A DNA stretch of 58,235 nt from Candidatus Hydrogenedentota bacterium (GCA_029556545.1 JAKQEQ010000052.1:1-58235); one strand, 5' to 3'. Counted from the first letter of the stretch, positions 8,152 through 16,132 are shown. Made by a program: numbers and translations. The notes: generated by a model not told the origin, from the sequence alone.

Positions 8152-8444
8152 TATACCGTCTCCGCGTCGATCTTGTCATACTCGGAATGCGTTCCCACGA
8201 ATCGGATATAGACGATGCCCAACTGATAATTGATCTTGACCACCAGCCGATACGTGTTGCCCGAAATATTGAATACTACCCGGTTATCCGCCAGGATACT
8301 GGCACTGCCGTACCTCGCCTTCACCTCTGCCGGGCTCGTCCATGCCGCATGATGCACTTCGGCGTGCCACGCCTCCAGAGCCGCCTTCGCGCGCGGCTCA
8401 CGCTCCCAGTACGCCTGGAGCGTCTTTTTCGCTATGATCCGCAT
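8151..8444 (-). CDS. higB: HigB-family mRNA interferase toxin
   Basis: The 97-residue protein begins M-R-I-I-A-K-K-T-L-Q-A-Y and contains the HigB_toxin signatures: A-L-E-A-W-H-A-E near 20-27, W-x-S-P-A-E-V-K, then N-R-V-V-F-N-I-S-G-N-x-Y-R-L-V-V-K-I and Y-I-R-F-V-G-T-H-S-E-Y-D-K. HigB toxins are RelE-fold ribonucleases that cut mRNA on the ribosome. I chose the ATG at 8444 because the family starts at this point and the longer frame upstream is not conserved-looking. It is followed with a one-base overlap by its antitoxin. An inverted repeat 40 bases upstream is a likely autoregulatory operator. Confidence 0.88.
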   Translation of the reverse strand: MRIIAKKTLQAYWEREPRAKAALEAWHAEVHHAAWTSPAEVKARYGSASILADNRVVFNISGNTYRLVVKINYQLGIVYIRFVGTHSEYDKIDAETV

Positions 8445-8483
8445 GAATTCTACCACTTCCCACTTCAGAATGAAAGAGAAAAG

Positions 8484-8498
8484 TTCCCGAATTGGGAA
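8484..8498 (-). promoter_or_regulatory. Candidate HigA operator
   Basis: TTCCC (8484-8488) and GGGAA (8494-8498) form an inverted repeat with a 5-base spacer, 40 bases upstream of the higB ATG. This position is typical for antitoxin autorepression. No clear -35/-10 pair could be fixed nearby. Confidence 0.4.
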
Positions 8499-8529
8499 AT
8501 ATCCTCGTAAGTCGTCTAAACGTAAGCGG

Positions 8530-8673
8530 TTAGCCGAGGTGTTGGCCCCGGTTTCCAAGCCCGTTTACGTGCTTTACGAACCCGCTCCCGGCGGATATCC
8601 TTGCGCCGTCCGCGCCCGTCATGTGGCGCATGATCAGGGTTTCCAGGCCCTTTTCACTGGTGTCGGTCGTCAC
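8530..8673 (-). pseudogene. Duplicated 5' end of hsdR, truncated
   Basis: A GTG-initiated frame of 47 codons starts inside the end of the PD-(D/E)XK gene. Its first 23 residues match HsdR residues 1-23 with few changes (T-D-T-S-E-K-G-L-E versus T-D-T-S-E-R-G-L-E). After that the sequence diverges and ends in TAA at 8530. It is the original hsdR start, left behind when the higBA segment entered; the intact hsdR copy now starts at 6713. Confidence 0.8.
8605..8667 (-). repeat. Copy B of the duplicated hsdR 5' segment
   Basis: This is the direct repeat partner of 6645-6707: 62 of 63 bases are identical. It marks the outer edge of the inserted 1.96-kb higBA segment. Confidence 0.9.
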
Positions 8674-9607
8674 TATGGCTATCCTCGGATTGCGTCATAC
8701 CGGCCAAGTGCACCGCAATGTGGTCCGGACCGAAATAGGTCTTTCCGTCCTCTGACAGTCTTGGGTCAACGGGTTCTTCCGGGAGTCTATCGAAACGCGA
8801 GGTGACTACCCATTGCGGCAGGCCCACTGAAAGTTCTTCGCCCGTGACTATATCATGCACAAAGGGGGCAAAAACGTATTCCCCGTCCCGGCGGCCCTCG
8901 CTATCACGGAATAGTTCGCGGTAGGGGAGATAGTACTTCTGAATCAGAGCCTCAGCGTCTATCTCCAAGTCCATCGAATCAGCCTCGGGCTCGGGGTCTA
9001 CAAGCTCCACACGTACAACGGGATCTTGCAGGGTAAGACAGTAGCTCCGGGAAACGGCTGCTGCTCCGTTGACGTTCCGAACCACGCCCGCTTGGGCCTT
9101 CCAGTGTTGTCTAACAGCCGGTGACGCGCCTGATTGTCGTGCCTTTGCTTCGACGACATGCCATGCCCCCGTATTGTCGTGACCGATCAGGTCCGGAAGC
9201 ATCCGGCTCCTGGCTGGCCGTACAATTTGGAGTGTGCCCTGCCGCTCCAGGAAACGGGCATGAGAGAGCCAGGCAATGTTCAGCACGTTCCCTGCAACTA
9301 CTTTTGCCATCCCCATTCCCAGCCAATAGGAGAGGGAGACCTTCTCACTCTGGTCGAGACTCCTGTAGTTTGGAGGATGCACGAAGCGCCTACCGTCGGA
9401 CTCCAGCGTGGCCAAAAGCGCCAGTACCTTGTGGCCGGTGAAGGCCCATCCACTCAATATGTTCCTAAGCGCCACAAGAGCGTTGGGCGCGCCAACTGTG
9501 ATCACCCCCCAGGCAAGTTCCGCAAGAGAGATGTTCAGGCCGAGGGAACGGTTAGCGACACGAGAAGGAGGCGTGAAATTCGATACATCCACATCGACCC
9601 GCGCCAT
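8654..9607 (-). CDS. Type I RM-associated protein with a PD-(D/E)XK nuclease-like motif
   Basis: The 317-residue protein is not one of the standard Hsd subunits. I do not recognise the family as a whole. Near residues 150-165 it contains R-M-L-P-D-L-I-G, then W-H-V-V-E-A-K-A, the spacing and context of the PD-(D/E)XK nuclease core (Asp in the first strand, E-x-K in the second). The start ATG at 9607 overlaps the hsdS stop (TGATG), and its 3' end overlaps the original hsdR GTG by 20 bases, so it belongs to the hsd operon by design. It may be an accessory nuclease, a DNA-end or phage-DNA sensor, or an anti-restriction counter-measure. No signal peptide or clear membrane segment is visible. Confidence 0.6.
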   Translation of the reverse strand: MARVDVDVSNFTPPSRVANRSLGLNISLAELAWGVITVGAPNALVALRNILSGWAFTGHKVLALLATLESDGRRFVHPPNYRSLDQSEKVSLSYWLGMGMAKVVAGNVLNIAWLSHARFLERQGTLQIVRPARSRMLPDLIGHDNTGAWHVVEAKARQSGASPAVRQHWKAQAGVVRNVNGAAAVSRSYCLTLQDPVVRVELVDPEPEADSMDLEIDAEALIQKYYLPYRELFRDSEGRRDGEYVFAPFVHDIVTGEELSVGLPQWVVTSRFDRLPEEPVDPRLSEDGKTYFGPDHIAVHLAGMTQSEDSHSDDRHQ

Positions 9608-10983
9608 CAAACGGCCTCCTCTTCCGGCACGTCCTCGGCGTCGCTCGCACCGATTTCTGTATCCGCCAGTTCGATTTCGACTTCGTCCGGCAGCCCTGCC
9701 GCCGCCGCGCGCACATCCAGCTTGCCCGTCACCACGTCCGCCGTCAGGCGCGTGCGGTATTCGCGGAGGAGTTCGATCTCGCGTTCGAGGCGGGCAATGG
9801 CGTTTGTTAAAGGTTGCGTCTGCTGTGTGGTGCAATGGACAATCGCGTCTTGTTCCTCTGGCGGCGCTACAGCGATTGAGATAGACAGCAACCGATCCTG
9901 AGTAAGCTTGGGTTGCGCCGCTCCTGAAATCCACGGTGCGTAGTTCAATGTCTCAAGAAGATGGGCGAGATAAAAAATACTGCCACGCTTCGGCTTCAGA
10001 ATATGGGCATGGTTGTTCACCCAGAACTTGCCTCTAGCGATGATCGCGAGCGGCAGATTACGAAGAACCAAGTTGGCCCCATCTTCCGCAATGAGCAGCA
10101 ATTCGTCGTCGAAGAGATAGTCATCCACTTTGTCGATCACGCCAGATGCACCATAATAATCGTAGGTCCTGGATGTCATAGCACCACGCTCAACCGCATT
10201 GAGTGGCACGCGTTGCGTATTTAAGCAGTGGAACTCGTTCTTGATCCTCGACACCTCCCAATGCTGCGGAATATCCCCGAGCCAGGGGATGCCGGAGGGT
10301 TTGAGGGGGACGTTGGGGTCGAGGCCCGCCTTCGCCGCGGCTTCGGCGGGTAAACCGCGGGTGACGGCGCGGTGGATGATGGCCTGTTTCTGTTCGTTGA
10401 GCAGGGCGATGATTTTCCGTTTCGCGCGGATGGCCCGGTCCAGCCGCCCGTTCGCCCAGTCCAGAAACCGCACTATCGCCGCCTGCTCCGAGGGGGGAGG
10501 GAGGGGAATGAACGCACGACTGAGGCGCTCGTAGTCGATATTCTGCCCTTCACGAATGCCTGTCACAAACAAAGTCAGGCTTCTGATGAAGTTGGCTGAC
10601 TTGAAATACGAGTTGAAATACCGCGGTTCGAAGTCATCACGTGGTCGAAGCACGGTGTATGCTGGGCTAATGATCCCACGTGCATGTGAGACCTCGATAC
10701 CGCCTTGAAACGACCTGAGGCTGATCACAAAGTCGCCAACCTCAACGAGCTTGAGGTTTTCAAGACCGTTCATGGCCGTCACCGTGCGTAGTCCATAGTC
10801 CTCTTTTCGCACAACACCCTTGCTTTGCGTTGCCGCAAGCAGCGGCTCATTCGGGAATCCCTTTTCAGTCCGTTCCTTGAAGAGGAACTTCATCCGTCGT
10901 GAGTCCCAATGCCCCGGCACCTCGCCGAGCCACGGCAGGCCCGAGTCCTTATACTTCGGATATGGCTTGAGAGCGGCGATCAT
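9607..10983 (-). CDS. hsdS: Type I restriction-modification specificity subunit HsdS
   Basis: The 458-residue protein has two target-recognition halves. Each begins with the typical module: D-S-G-L-P-W-L-G-E-V-P near residue 14 and P-S-G-I-P-W-L-G-D-I-P near residue 232. Each ends in conserved helices after P-L-P-P-P-S-E-Q and A-P-P-E-E-Q. The two halves read a bipartite DNA sequence and the helices scaffold HsdM. The protein ends in an acidic tail. The first ~15 codons are repeated in diverged form at 12007 and 12165, marking earlier insertion or duplication events between yhcG and hsdS. The stop overlaps the next gene by one base. Target specificity cannot be predicted from sequence alone. 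Confidence 0.95.
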   Translation of the reverse strand: MIAALKPYPKYKDSGLPWLGEVPGHWDSRRMKFLFKERTEKGFPNEPLLAATQSKGVVRKEDYGLRTVTAMNGLENLKLVEVGDFVISLRSFQGGIEVSHARGIISPAYTVLRPRDDFEPRYFNSYFKSANFIRSLTLFVTGIREGQNIDYERLSRAFIPLPPPSEQAAIVRFLDWANGRLDRAIRAKRKIIALLNEQKQAIIHRAVTRGLPAEAAAKAGLDPNVPLKPSGIPWLGDIPQHWEVSRIKNEFHCLNTQRVPLNAVERGAMTSRTYDYYGASGVIDKVDDYLFDDELLLIAEDGANLVLRNLPLAIIARGKFWVNNHAHILKPKRGSIFYLAHLLETLNYAPWISGAAQPKLTQDRLLSISIAVAPPEEQDAIVHCTTQQTQPLTNAIARLEREIELLREYRTRLTADVVTGKLDVRAAAAGLPDEVEIELADTEIGASDAEDVPEEEAV

Positions 10984-11073
10984 GAATGTCCTTCCCCTTC
11001 GCGCCCTTCGCGGTTTCGAGTGCTACACTCTTTTTGCTTCGCGCGCCACCTTCCCCATCCCTCACGCGACGAC
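10984..11073 (-). repeat. Leader repeat R2 immediately upstream of hsdS
   Basis: On the minus strand this segment shares a ~38-bp core (TCGCGTGAGGGATGGGGAAG and following bases) and a second CGCGAAGG-rich block with 12008-12075. Between the two blocks it carries a ~23-bp insertion that includes GAGTG-TAG-CACTC. It directly precedes the hsdS start, just as R1 precedes the hsdS-like start at 12007. Confidence 0.6.
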
Positions 11074-11158
11074 GCGAAGGAATGATTGATAAAAGACGAC
11101 CCAACCTCTCCGGGGAACGTTAGCTCGCAGTGCTTATATATTGAATATCCTCCAAGGC

Positions 11159-12007
11159 TCATGCTTTAAGCCCTTTCTCTTCAGAGTCCCCAGAAACAAC
11201 TGCGCCTAGCGCCTGCGCCGTTTCCAATGTCGCGCGTTCGGCATCACGTGTGAAGTTCTCGTCGCGAAGTCTGAGGAAGGCTTCCGGATTCTGCTCGCAG
11301 TGATAATAGTAGTGCCTCATACGAGCCATTTTTTCCTCGTCACGCTGCTGGCGTTTGGACGGTCTTATATGCCCAGTTAGTTTCATGCCGGTATGGGCGG
11401 CTTTGCCCAGTGAATACACAAGGACAACAAGCCCCCAGAAGGGATTTGCCCAACCCAATAAGGCGACTAATGACGGAATCACCACAAGCCACACCATCAA
11501 AGCGGCCTTTAATAGGTGAATGCCTATCCGCATTTGTCGGGCCTTGGCGTAAGCCTGTTCGCGGATTTCGTTCTGCGTTCTGAAGGGGACGCAGCGAAAG
11601 ACTTCTCGCAACCTATTACCTGATAACGCTCCCTCTGGGAATTCGTCTTTACCCACAATCCCCCATTTGATGATAATCTCGCCATCGTGGATGTAACCGT
11701 TGAGATGGTTGCTCGGGCGGACTTGCTCTAAGCAAATAGGCGAATCATCTAAACCAAATGCGCTTACCATCAGTGGTATGGGAAATCGCCGTATCCAGTG
11801 CGCCAGTTCCCGCTCCATGCTTTCCGCAACCTGTCCGGCGTCTATATGAGACAATATGCTCAGATTCAAGCAGGCAAAATAGTCGCCAATACGTGGTGGG
11901 AAATACTCGACAAAATATCCCTCACGGGATTCTCTAATGGTAACATAAAAAATCTGTTCCAAGCCCGGCTCCTTGTGCTGCGGATATGGCTTGCGACCGG
12001 CGGTCAT
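11159..12007 (-). CDS. Membrane protein of unknown function with an HsdS-derived N-terminus
   Basis: The 282-residue frame begins M-T-A-G-R-K-P-Y-P-Q-H-K-E-P-G, clearly related to the HsdS start M-I-A-A-L-K-P-Y-P-K-Y-K-D-S-G, and then continues into unrelated sequence. Residues ~185-225 hold two hydrophobic segments (L-L-K-A-A-L-M-V-W-L-V-V-I-P and F-W-G-L-V-V-L-V-Y). A C-terminal cytosolic part has H-Y-Y-Y-H-C-E-Q-N-P-E-A-F-L-R. I do not recognise the family. The start codon may be borrowed from the duplicated hsdS 5' end, so the ancestral start could lie downstream. The gene stands between yhcG and hsdS, so it is transcribed with the defence operon. A membrane-linked accessory role in defence is an inference. 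Confidence 0.55.
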   Translation of the reverse strand: MTAGRKPYPQHKEPGLEQIFYVTIRESREGYFVEYFPPRIGDYFACLNLSILSHIDAGQVAESMERELAHWIRRFPIPLMVSAFGLDDSPICLEQVRPSNHLNGYIHDGEIIIKWGIVGKDEFPEGALSGNRLREVFRCVPFRTQNEIREQAYAKARQMRIGIHLLKAALMVWLVVIPSLVALLGWANPFWGLVVLVYSLGKAAHTGMKLTGHIRPSKRQQRDEEKMARMRHYYYHCEQNPEAFLRLRDENFTRDAERATLETAQALGAVVSGDSEEKGLKA

Positions 12008-12075
12008 GGCTTTCCGCTCCCGTCGCGGCCTTCGCGGCTTCGCGCGCCACTTTCCCCTTCCCTCACGCGAAGACG
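12008..12075 (-). repeat. Leader repeat R1 upstream of the HsdS-like start
   Basis: This is the counterpart of 10984-11073: the minus strand shows the same TCGCGTGAGGG core followed by GTGGCGCGCGAAGC and a CGCGAAGG block, ending directly at the ATG at 12007. About 34 of 38 core bases agree between the copies. Confidence 0.6.
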
Positions 12076-12123
12076 AGAAGACGCAAAGAAAGACAAGACA
12101 GCCTGACCGGGCCTTAGCGGGCT

Positions 12124-12165
12124 GGCGTCCCTGTATTCCAGATATGGCTTGAGTTGGGCGATCAC
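12124..12165 (-). pseudogene. Remnant of the original hsdS 5' end
   Basis: GTG at 12165 overlaps the yhcG stop (GTGA) and opens a frame V-I-A-Q-L-K-P-Y-L-E-Y-R-D-A. This corresponds to HsdS residues 1-14 (M-I-A-A-L-K-P-Y-P-K-Y-K-D-S). The similarity then stops. The overlap shows hsdS once followed yhcG directly. Confidence 0.65.
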
Positions 12166-13265
12166 GACGCGCTCCTCTTCCTGCCTCGGCGCGTGATCTT
12201 GCGCGGCTGATCGTCTTGCGCGTCGCCGTCCTCTGTGGCATTCAGCCGGTAGAACTCGTGCAGCTTGGCCGCCAGCAGTTTTTTGTCCGGCAGTTGCGTT
12301 TGGTACTCCGCGATGAGCGCCGGGGAGGCGCTTCGGCTCAGCGCGTATTCGACCACCTCGTTGTCCTTGGACGCGCAGAGCAGGATACCGATGGCGGGGT
12401 TCTCGTGCGGCTTGCGGTGGTCTCGGTCGAGGGCTTCCAGGTAGAAGTTGAGCTTGCCGAGGTGCTCGGGCTCGAAGCGGTCCACCTTCAGTTCGATGGC
12501 GACGAGGCAGTTGAGTCCCCGGTGGAAGAAGAGCAGATCGAGTGTGAAATCCCGCCCGCCGACCTGGAGCGGGTACTGGGAGCCGACAAAGCAGAAGTCC
12601 CGGCCGAGTTCGATCAGGAATGCCTTGAGCCGTGCCAGCAGCCCGCGGTGCAGGTCGGTCTCGCTGTGCTCATCGGGCAGGTCGAGGAACTCGACCACAT
12701 AGGCGTCCTTGAAGACGCCGGCCGCGGCGGCGTGAGTTTGTCTCACCACTGGTGAGAGTTTTGGCGGGTTGAGCACCGCCCGCTCGAAGGCGGCGAGCCG
12801 AAACTGCCGTTCCAGTTCGCGCTTGCTCCACTGCTCGCGGATGGCCATCCGCAGGTAGAATTCCCGTTCTTCCGGGCGTTTGCACTGCCCGAGGATGATG
12901 AGGTTGTGTGTCCACGGCAATTGTGTCACCAGTGGTGTCACTTTTTCGTCCCCAGCATAAGCGTCATAAAATTGCCGCATCCGAAACAAATTACGGCGGG
13001 TAAAGCCGCGTAGCCCGGGCAGGGTGCGCTTCAAATGCCGCGCCAGTTGTTCGACGACACCCTCGCCCCATTCCGCGGCGGCAATCTTGCGGCTGATATA
13101 CTCGCCAAGCCGCCAGTACAGGCCGACGAGTTCGGCGTTGACCGTCTGATACGCGCGCTGCCGGGCGGATTGAATCAGATGGACTACCTCGGCGAAGGAC
13201 GTTTCGAGCGGCTGGGCCGCGGGCCGCCTGGCAAGGTCATTATCGGGGGGGCGCTTCCTGGTCAT
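12162..13265 (-). CDS. YhcG/DUF1016 family PD-(D/E)XK nuclease
   Basis: The 367-residue protein matches the YhcG family. The N-terminal DUF1016 helical domain has I-Q-S-A-R-Q-R-A-Y-Q-T-V-N, L-Y-W-R-L-G-E-Y-I and F-T-R-R-N-L-F-R-M-R-Q-F-Y. The middle carries L-P-W-T-H-N-L-I-I-L. The C-terminal PDDEXK nuclease has F-T-L-D-L-L-F-F-H-R and V-A-I-E-L-K-V, giving the Asp and E-x-K residues, and G-I-L-L-C-A-S-K-D motifs. Family members are common beside type I restriction genes and are predicted DNA nucleases, possibly acting on branched or invading DNA. Its start overlaps the hsdM stop by four bases (ATGA), so it is translationally coupled. The C-terminus is basic (T-R-R-G-R-K-R). Confidence 0.88.
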   Translation of the reverse strand: MTRKRPPDNDLARRPAAQPLETSFAEVVHLIQSARQRAYQTVNAELVGLYWRLGEYISRKIAAAEWGEGVVEQLARHLKRTLPGLRGFTRRNLFRMRQFYDAYAGDEKVTPLVTQLPWTHNLIILGQCKRPEEREFYLRMAIREQWSKRELERQFRLAAFERAVLNPPKLSPVVRQTHAAAAGVFKDAYVVEFLDLPDEHSETDLHRGLLARLKAFLIELGRDFCFVGSQYPLQVGGRDFTLDLLFFHRGLNCLVAIELKVDRFEPEHLGKLNFYLEALDRDHRKPHENPAIGILLCASKDNEVVEYALSRSASPALIAEYQTQLPDKKLLAAKLHEFYRLNATEDGDAQDDQPRKITRRGRKRSAS

Positions 13266-15613
13266 GCCTTTGCCCCTTTCAGCAGTCCATCCAGCAGCCC
13301 CTCGGCCTCCTTCTCGATTGCGAGAATGTCGGCGGCGATTTCTTCAAGTGTGCGCAGGGGCTGGGGCTTGTAGAAGTGGCGGGTGAAGCTGATCTCGTAC
13401 CCGATCTTGATGGCGTCTTTCTTGATCCATGCGTCGGGGGTGTAGGGCAGCACCTCGCGGCGGATGAACGCCTCGATGCCCTCCTTCGCCGAGGCTTCGG
13501 AGGGCAGGCCCCCCGGATTCCCGGATGCCGGAGCCTCCAGGAAGGGGATTTGTTCCGTGTCGCGGAGGTCAGAGTCGGGCTCGTACTCGACGACGGCGCG
13601 TTTGCCGTCCACGGTCGCGCCATACAGGCCGTAGAGCGGGTTGGCCTTGGCCTTTCCCGGCTTATGCACCTTGGCGATGACGGGCGGCGCGTCCTCGACG
13701 CGCCAGCTCACCGCCCTGAGGATGTGTTTGCGGTCGGCGGCGCCAAGCCGGATACGCGCGTCGTCGAGCGCCTCTTCCACGCGAGCGCGGAAGAGGTTGT
13801 GGTCCTCGAAGAGGCCATCGCCCAAGGCGTTCCGCAAGGCGGTGGCCGCATCCACGAGGCGTCCGTCGCGTTCCCAAGTCTTCGGATCGAGCAATTTCTT
13901 GCGCTTCTTTTCGGGCAGGCCCTTTGGGGGATCCTCGTCCGTTGGGTCGGACGTATCAGACGTATCGGACAAATCGGACAGGAATCGATCTGCAGAAGCG
14001 GCAATCGCGCCGAAATCTCTGAAGAGCGCGTCGCCGAACTCGTCGTAGATCGCGCCGCGGAGTTCCTCGTCGCCGGAGGCGAAACGCAGCGATTCGATGG
14101 CCTTGTGCGAGAGCTGGCTGTGCAGGCGCAGCGGTCGTTCGACGGTCACTTTCCAGTAGCCGAAGGCGGCGTTGGGGAAGATTTTCGACTCGGGCGTCTC
14201 CTGGAAATCGAGGAAAGCGCGGCAGATGCGGTCGATGTCCTCGGGGGACAGTTCGCAGTTCTTCTTGCCGAGGTTCTTGCGCAGGGGTCTGAACCACTGC
14301 GTGGCGTCGATGAGCTGGACCTTGCCCTTGCGGTGGTCCGGCTTGCGGTTGCTCAGCACCCAGACGTAGGTGGCGATGCCGGTGTTGTAGAAGAGGTTGA
14401 GCGGCAGGGCGACGATGGCCTCGAGCCAGTCGTTCTCGATGATGTAGCGGCGGATGTTGCTCTCGCCCTGGCCCGCGTCGCCGGTGAAGAGGGAGGAGCC
14501 GTTGTGCACCTCGGCGATCCGGCTGCCGAGGGCGGAATCGTGGTTCATTTTCGAGACCATGTTCGCCAGGAAGAGCATCTGTCCGTCGCTGGAGCGCGTG
14601 ACGAGGGAGAGTTCCTCACCGTCGTGCATGATCCGAAAGCGCGGGTCGCGCATGCCGTCCTTGCCGCCCATCGCCTCCAGGTCCTTCTTCCAGCTCTTGC
14701 CGTAGGGCGGATTTGAGAGCATGAAATCGAACTCCCGGGCGGGGAAGGCGTCGTGCGAAAGGGTGGACCACTCCGCGCCGCCGACGATGTGGTCGGCGTG
14801 GTCGCCCTCGCCCTTGAGCAGCATGTCGGCCTTGCAGACGGCGTAGGTCTCGGGGTTGATCTCCTGGCCGTAGAGGTGGCAGTCGATCTCCAGCCCGCGC
14901 CGGGCCGCGATGCCCTTGACCGTCTCCTCGGCGACGGTGAGCATGCCGCCGGTGCCGCCGGCGCAGTCGTAGAGCAGGTACAGACCGGACTTGAGTCGGT
15001 CCTCGATGGGCAGGAAGACGAGGTTGGCCATGAGGCGCACGGCGTCGCGCGGGGTCCAGTGTTCGCCCGCCTCCTCGTTGTTCTCCTCGTTGAATTTTCG
15101 GACCAGTTCCTCGAAAACGGTGCCCATCGCGTGGTTGTCGATACCCGCCGGAGAGAGATCAATCTCGGGGTCGAGAAACTTGCTGATGAGCGTGCCGAGC
15201 GCGTCGGCCTTGGACAGGGTCGAGAGCTGGTTGCGGAACTTGAAATTGTCCAGGATGTCCTGAACATTCGGCGAATAGCCGTTCAGGTAGTCCTCGAAGT
15301 CCGCAAGGAGCTGCTGCTGGCTGCCGCGCGACTTGAGGTCGCGCAGGACGAACTTGGACGTGTTGTAGAACGCCTTGTCCGCCGCCGCGGCCAGCGCGGC
15401 GCGCTGCTCCGTGATGCCCGCGTCGTCGAGCATCCTCTTCGCGTCGAGCACGGCCTGCTTGGTGGGCTCCAGCACGGCGTCGAGCCGCCGCAGCACGCAC
15501 ATGGGCAGGATCACGTCCGGGTACTTGCCCCGCTTGAACAGGTCGCGGAGCACGTCGTCCGCGATGCCCCAGATGAAGGAAACAATCTTGTTGTGCGTGG
15601 CTTGGTCCATCAT
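13262..15613 (-). CDS. hsdM: Type I DNA methyltransferase subunit HsdM
   Basis: The 783-residue protein has the N-terminal HsdM helical domain (K-I-V-S-F-I-W-G-I-A-D-D near residue 9). The N6-adenine methyltransferase core follows: D-C-A-G-G-T-G-G-M-L (SAM-binding motif I) and the catalytic S-N-P-P-Y-G-K. It methylates adenine in the HsdS-defined site and is required for restriction complex assembly. At 783 residues it is longer than the common ~520-residue HsdM. The extra C-terminal region (from about 520) includes a low-complexity T-S-D-T-S-D stretch encoded by a 9-bp tandem repeat, then a long tail. Start ATG-ATG follows a GGGG element. It heads the minus-strand operon hsdM-yhcG-(membrane protein)-hsdS-(nuclease-like)-(higBA)-hsdR. 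Confidence 0.95.
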   Translation of the reverse strand: MMDQATHNKIVSFIWGIADDVLRDLFKRGKYPDVILPMCVLRRLDAVLEPTKQAVLDAKRMLDDAGITEQRAALAAAADKAFYNTSKFVLRDLKSRGSQQQLLADFEDYLNGYSPNVQDILDNFKFRNQLSTLSKADALGTLISKFLDPEIDLSPAGIDNHAMGTVFEELVRKFNEENNEEAGEHWTPRDAVRLMANLVFLPIEDRLKSGLYLLYDCAGGTGGMLTVAEETVKGIAARRGLEIDCHLYGQEINPETYAVCKADMLLKGEGDHADHIVGGAEWSTLSHDAFPAREFDFMLSNPPYGKSWKKDLEAMGGKDGMRDPRFRIMHDGEELSLVTRSSDGQMLFLANMVSKMNHDSALGSRIAEVHNGSSLFTGDAGQGESNIRRYIIENDWLEAIVALPLNLFYNTGIATYVWVLSNRKPDHRKGKVQLIDATQWFRPLRKNLGKKNCELSPEDIDRICRAFLDFQETPESKIFPNAAFGYWKVTVERPLRLHSQLSHKAIESLRFASGDEELRGAIYDEFGDALFRDFGAIAASADRFLSDLSDTSDTSDPTDEDPPKGLPEKKRKKLLDPKTWERDGRLVDAATALRNALGDGLFEDHNLFRARVEEALDDARIRLGAADRKHILRAVSWRVEDAPPVIAKVHKPGKAKANPLYGLYGATVDGKRAVVEYEPDSDLRDTEQIPFLEAPASGNPGGLPSEASAKEGIEAFIRREVLPYTPDAWIKKDAIKIGYEISFTRHFYKPQPLRTLEEIAADILAIEKEAEGLLDGLLKGAKA
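13947..13982. repeat. 9-bp tandem repeat inside hsdM (4 units)
   Basis: Four in-frame units are present: TCGGACGTA, TCAGACGTA, TCGGACAAA and TCGGACAGG. On the coding strand they give the S-D-T-S-D-type linker. The unit is the same as those at 16903-16929 and 38791-38898. Confidence 0.85.
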
Positions 15614-15798
15614 TACCCCGTCCCGGTTACGTCAGCCGGCGAATACATGCGAGGGGCGGGGCGCCCGCGAAGAGGTATCCTCACCCCTGAGCCATTAAAC
15701 CTGATTGAGGGATGGAAAATCCACATTGCAGCATCCCCGGAGCCGCGCAGCTCAAGAAAGTCCGGCTCAGCGTTCGTGCCGCGACTTGCCCGGAGTAG

Positions 15799-15930
15799 TC
15801 ATCTTGCTTGCATTCCGGCCATGCGGTTGTTCAGCCACCTCGCCGCCTGCGCGTATTCGCCCTGCCACGCGCGGACGCGCTCCTCCAGTTGGGCGAGGGT
15901 CTCCAGCCACGAAATTTCGCGGTGGTTCAC
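15799..15930 (-). CDS. Possible small protein upstream of hsdM
   Basis: A GTG-initiated 43-codon frame with AGGGG just upstream encodes an amphipathic, charged helix-rich peptide (W-L-E-T-L-A-Q-L-E-E-R-V, then A-R-W-L-N-N-R-M). Its composition looks coding, but no family is recognised. The surrounding 15614-16132 interval (519 bases, upstream regions of divergent hsdM and the 16133 gene) otherwise shows no gene. It contains a TTGACA box at 16030-16035 without a matching -10. This could be a genuine microprotein or the tail of a degraded gene. Confidence 0.3.
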   Translation of the reverse strand: MNHREISWLETLAQLEERVRAWQGEYAQAARWLNNRMAGMQAR

Positions 15931-16132
15931 TTGACCCCTGCGCGGGCAGTATCGTACATGTCCGCATCCTGCGTATACGTCTGTCCAGTCGCCTTCGTAT
16001 CACCGTTTCTTGCATAATCGTTCCAATGGTTGACACGCGCCTTTTGCCGCGAAGGTTGGAAAATGTGCCACGCGGCGGGGGAGTTCGCTGTCGTGCCAGA
16101 ATAACCAGGCTCAACTTGACGAGGTTCATGCC

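Noticed and set aside
16030-16035. Promoter for the 16133 gene based on TTGACA
   Set aside because: No acceptable -10 sequence occurs at 16-18 bases on the plus strand.
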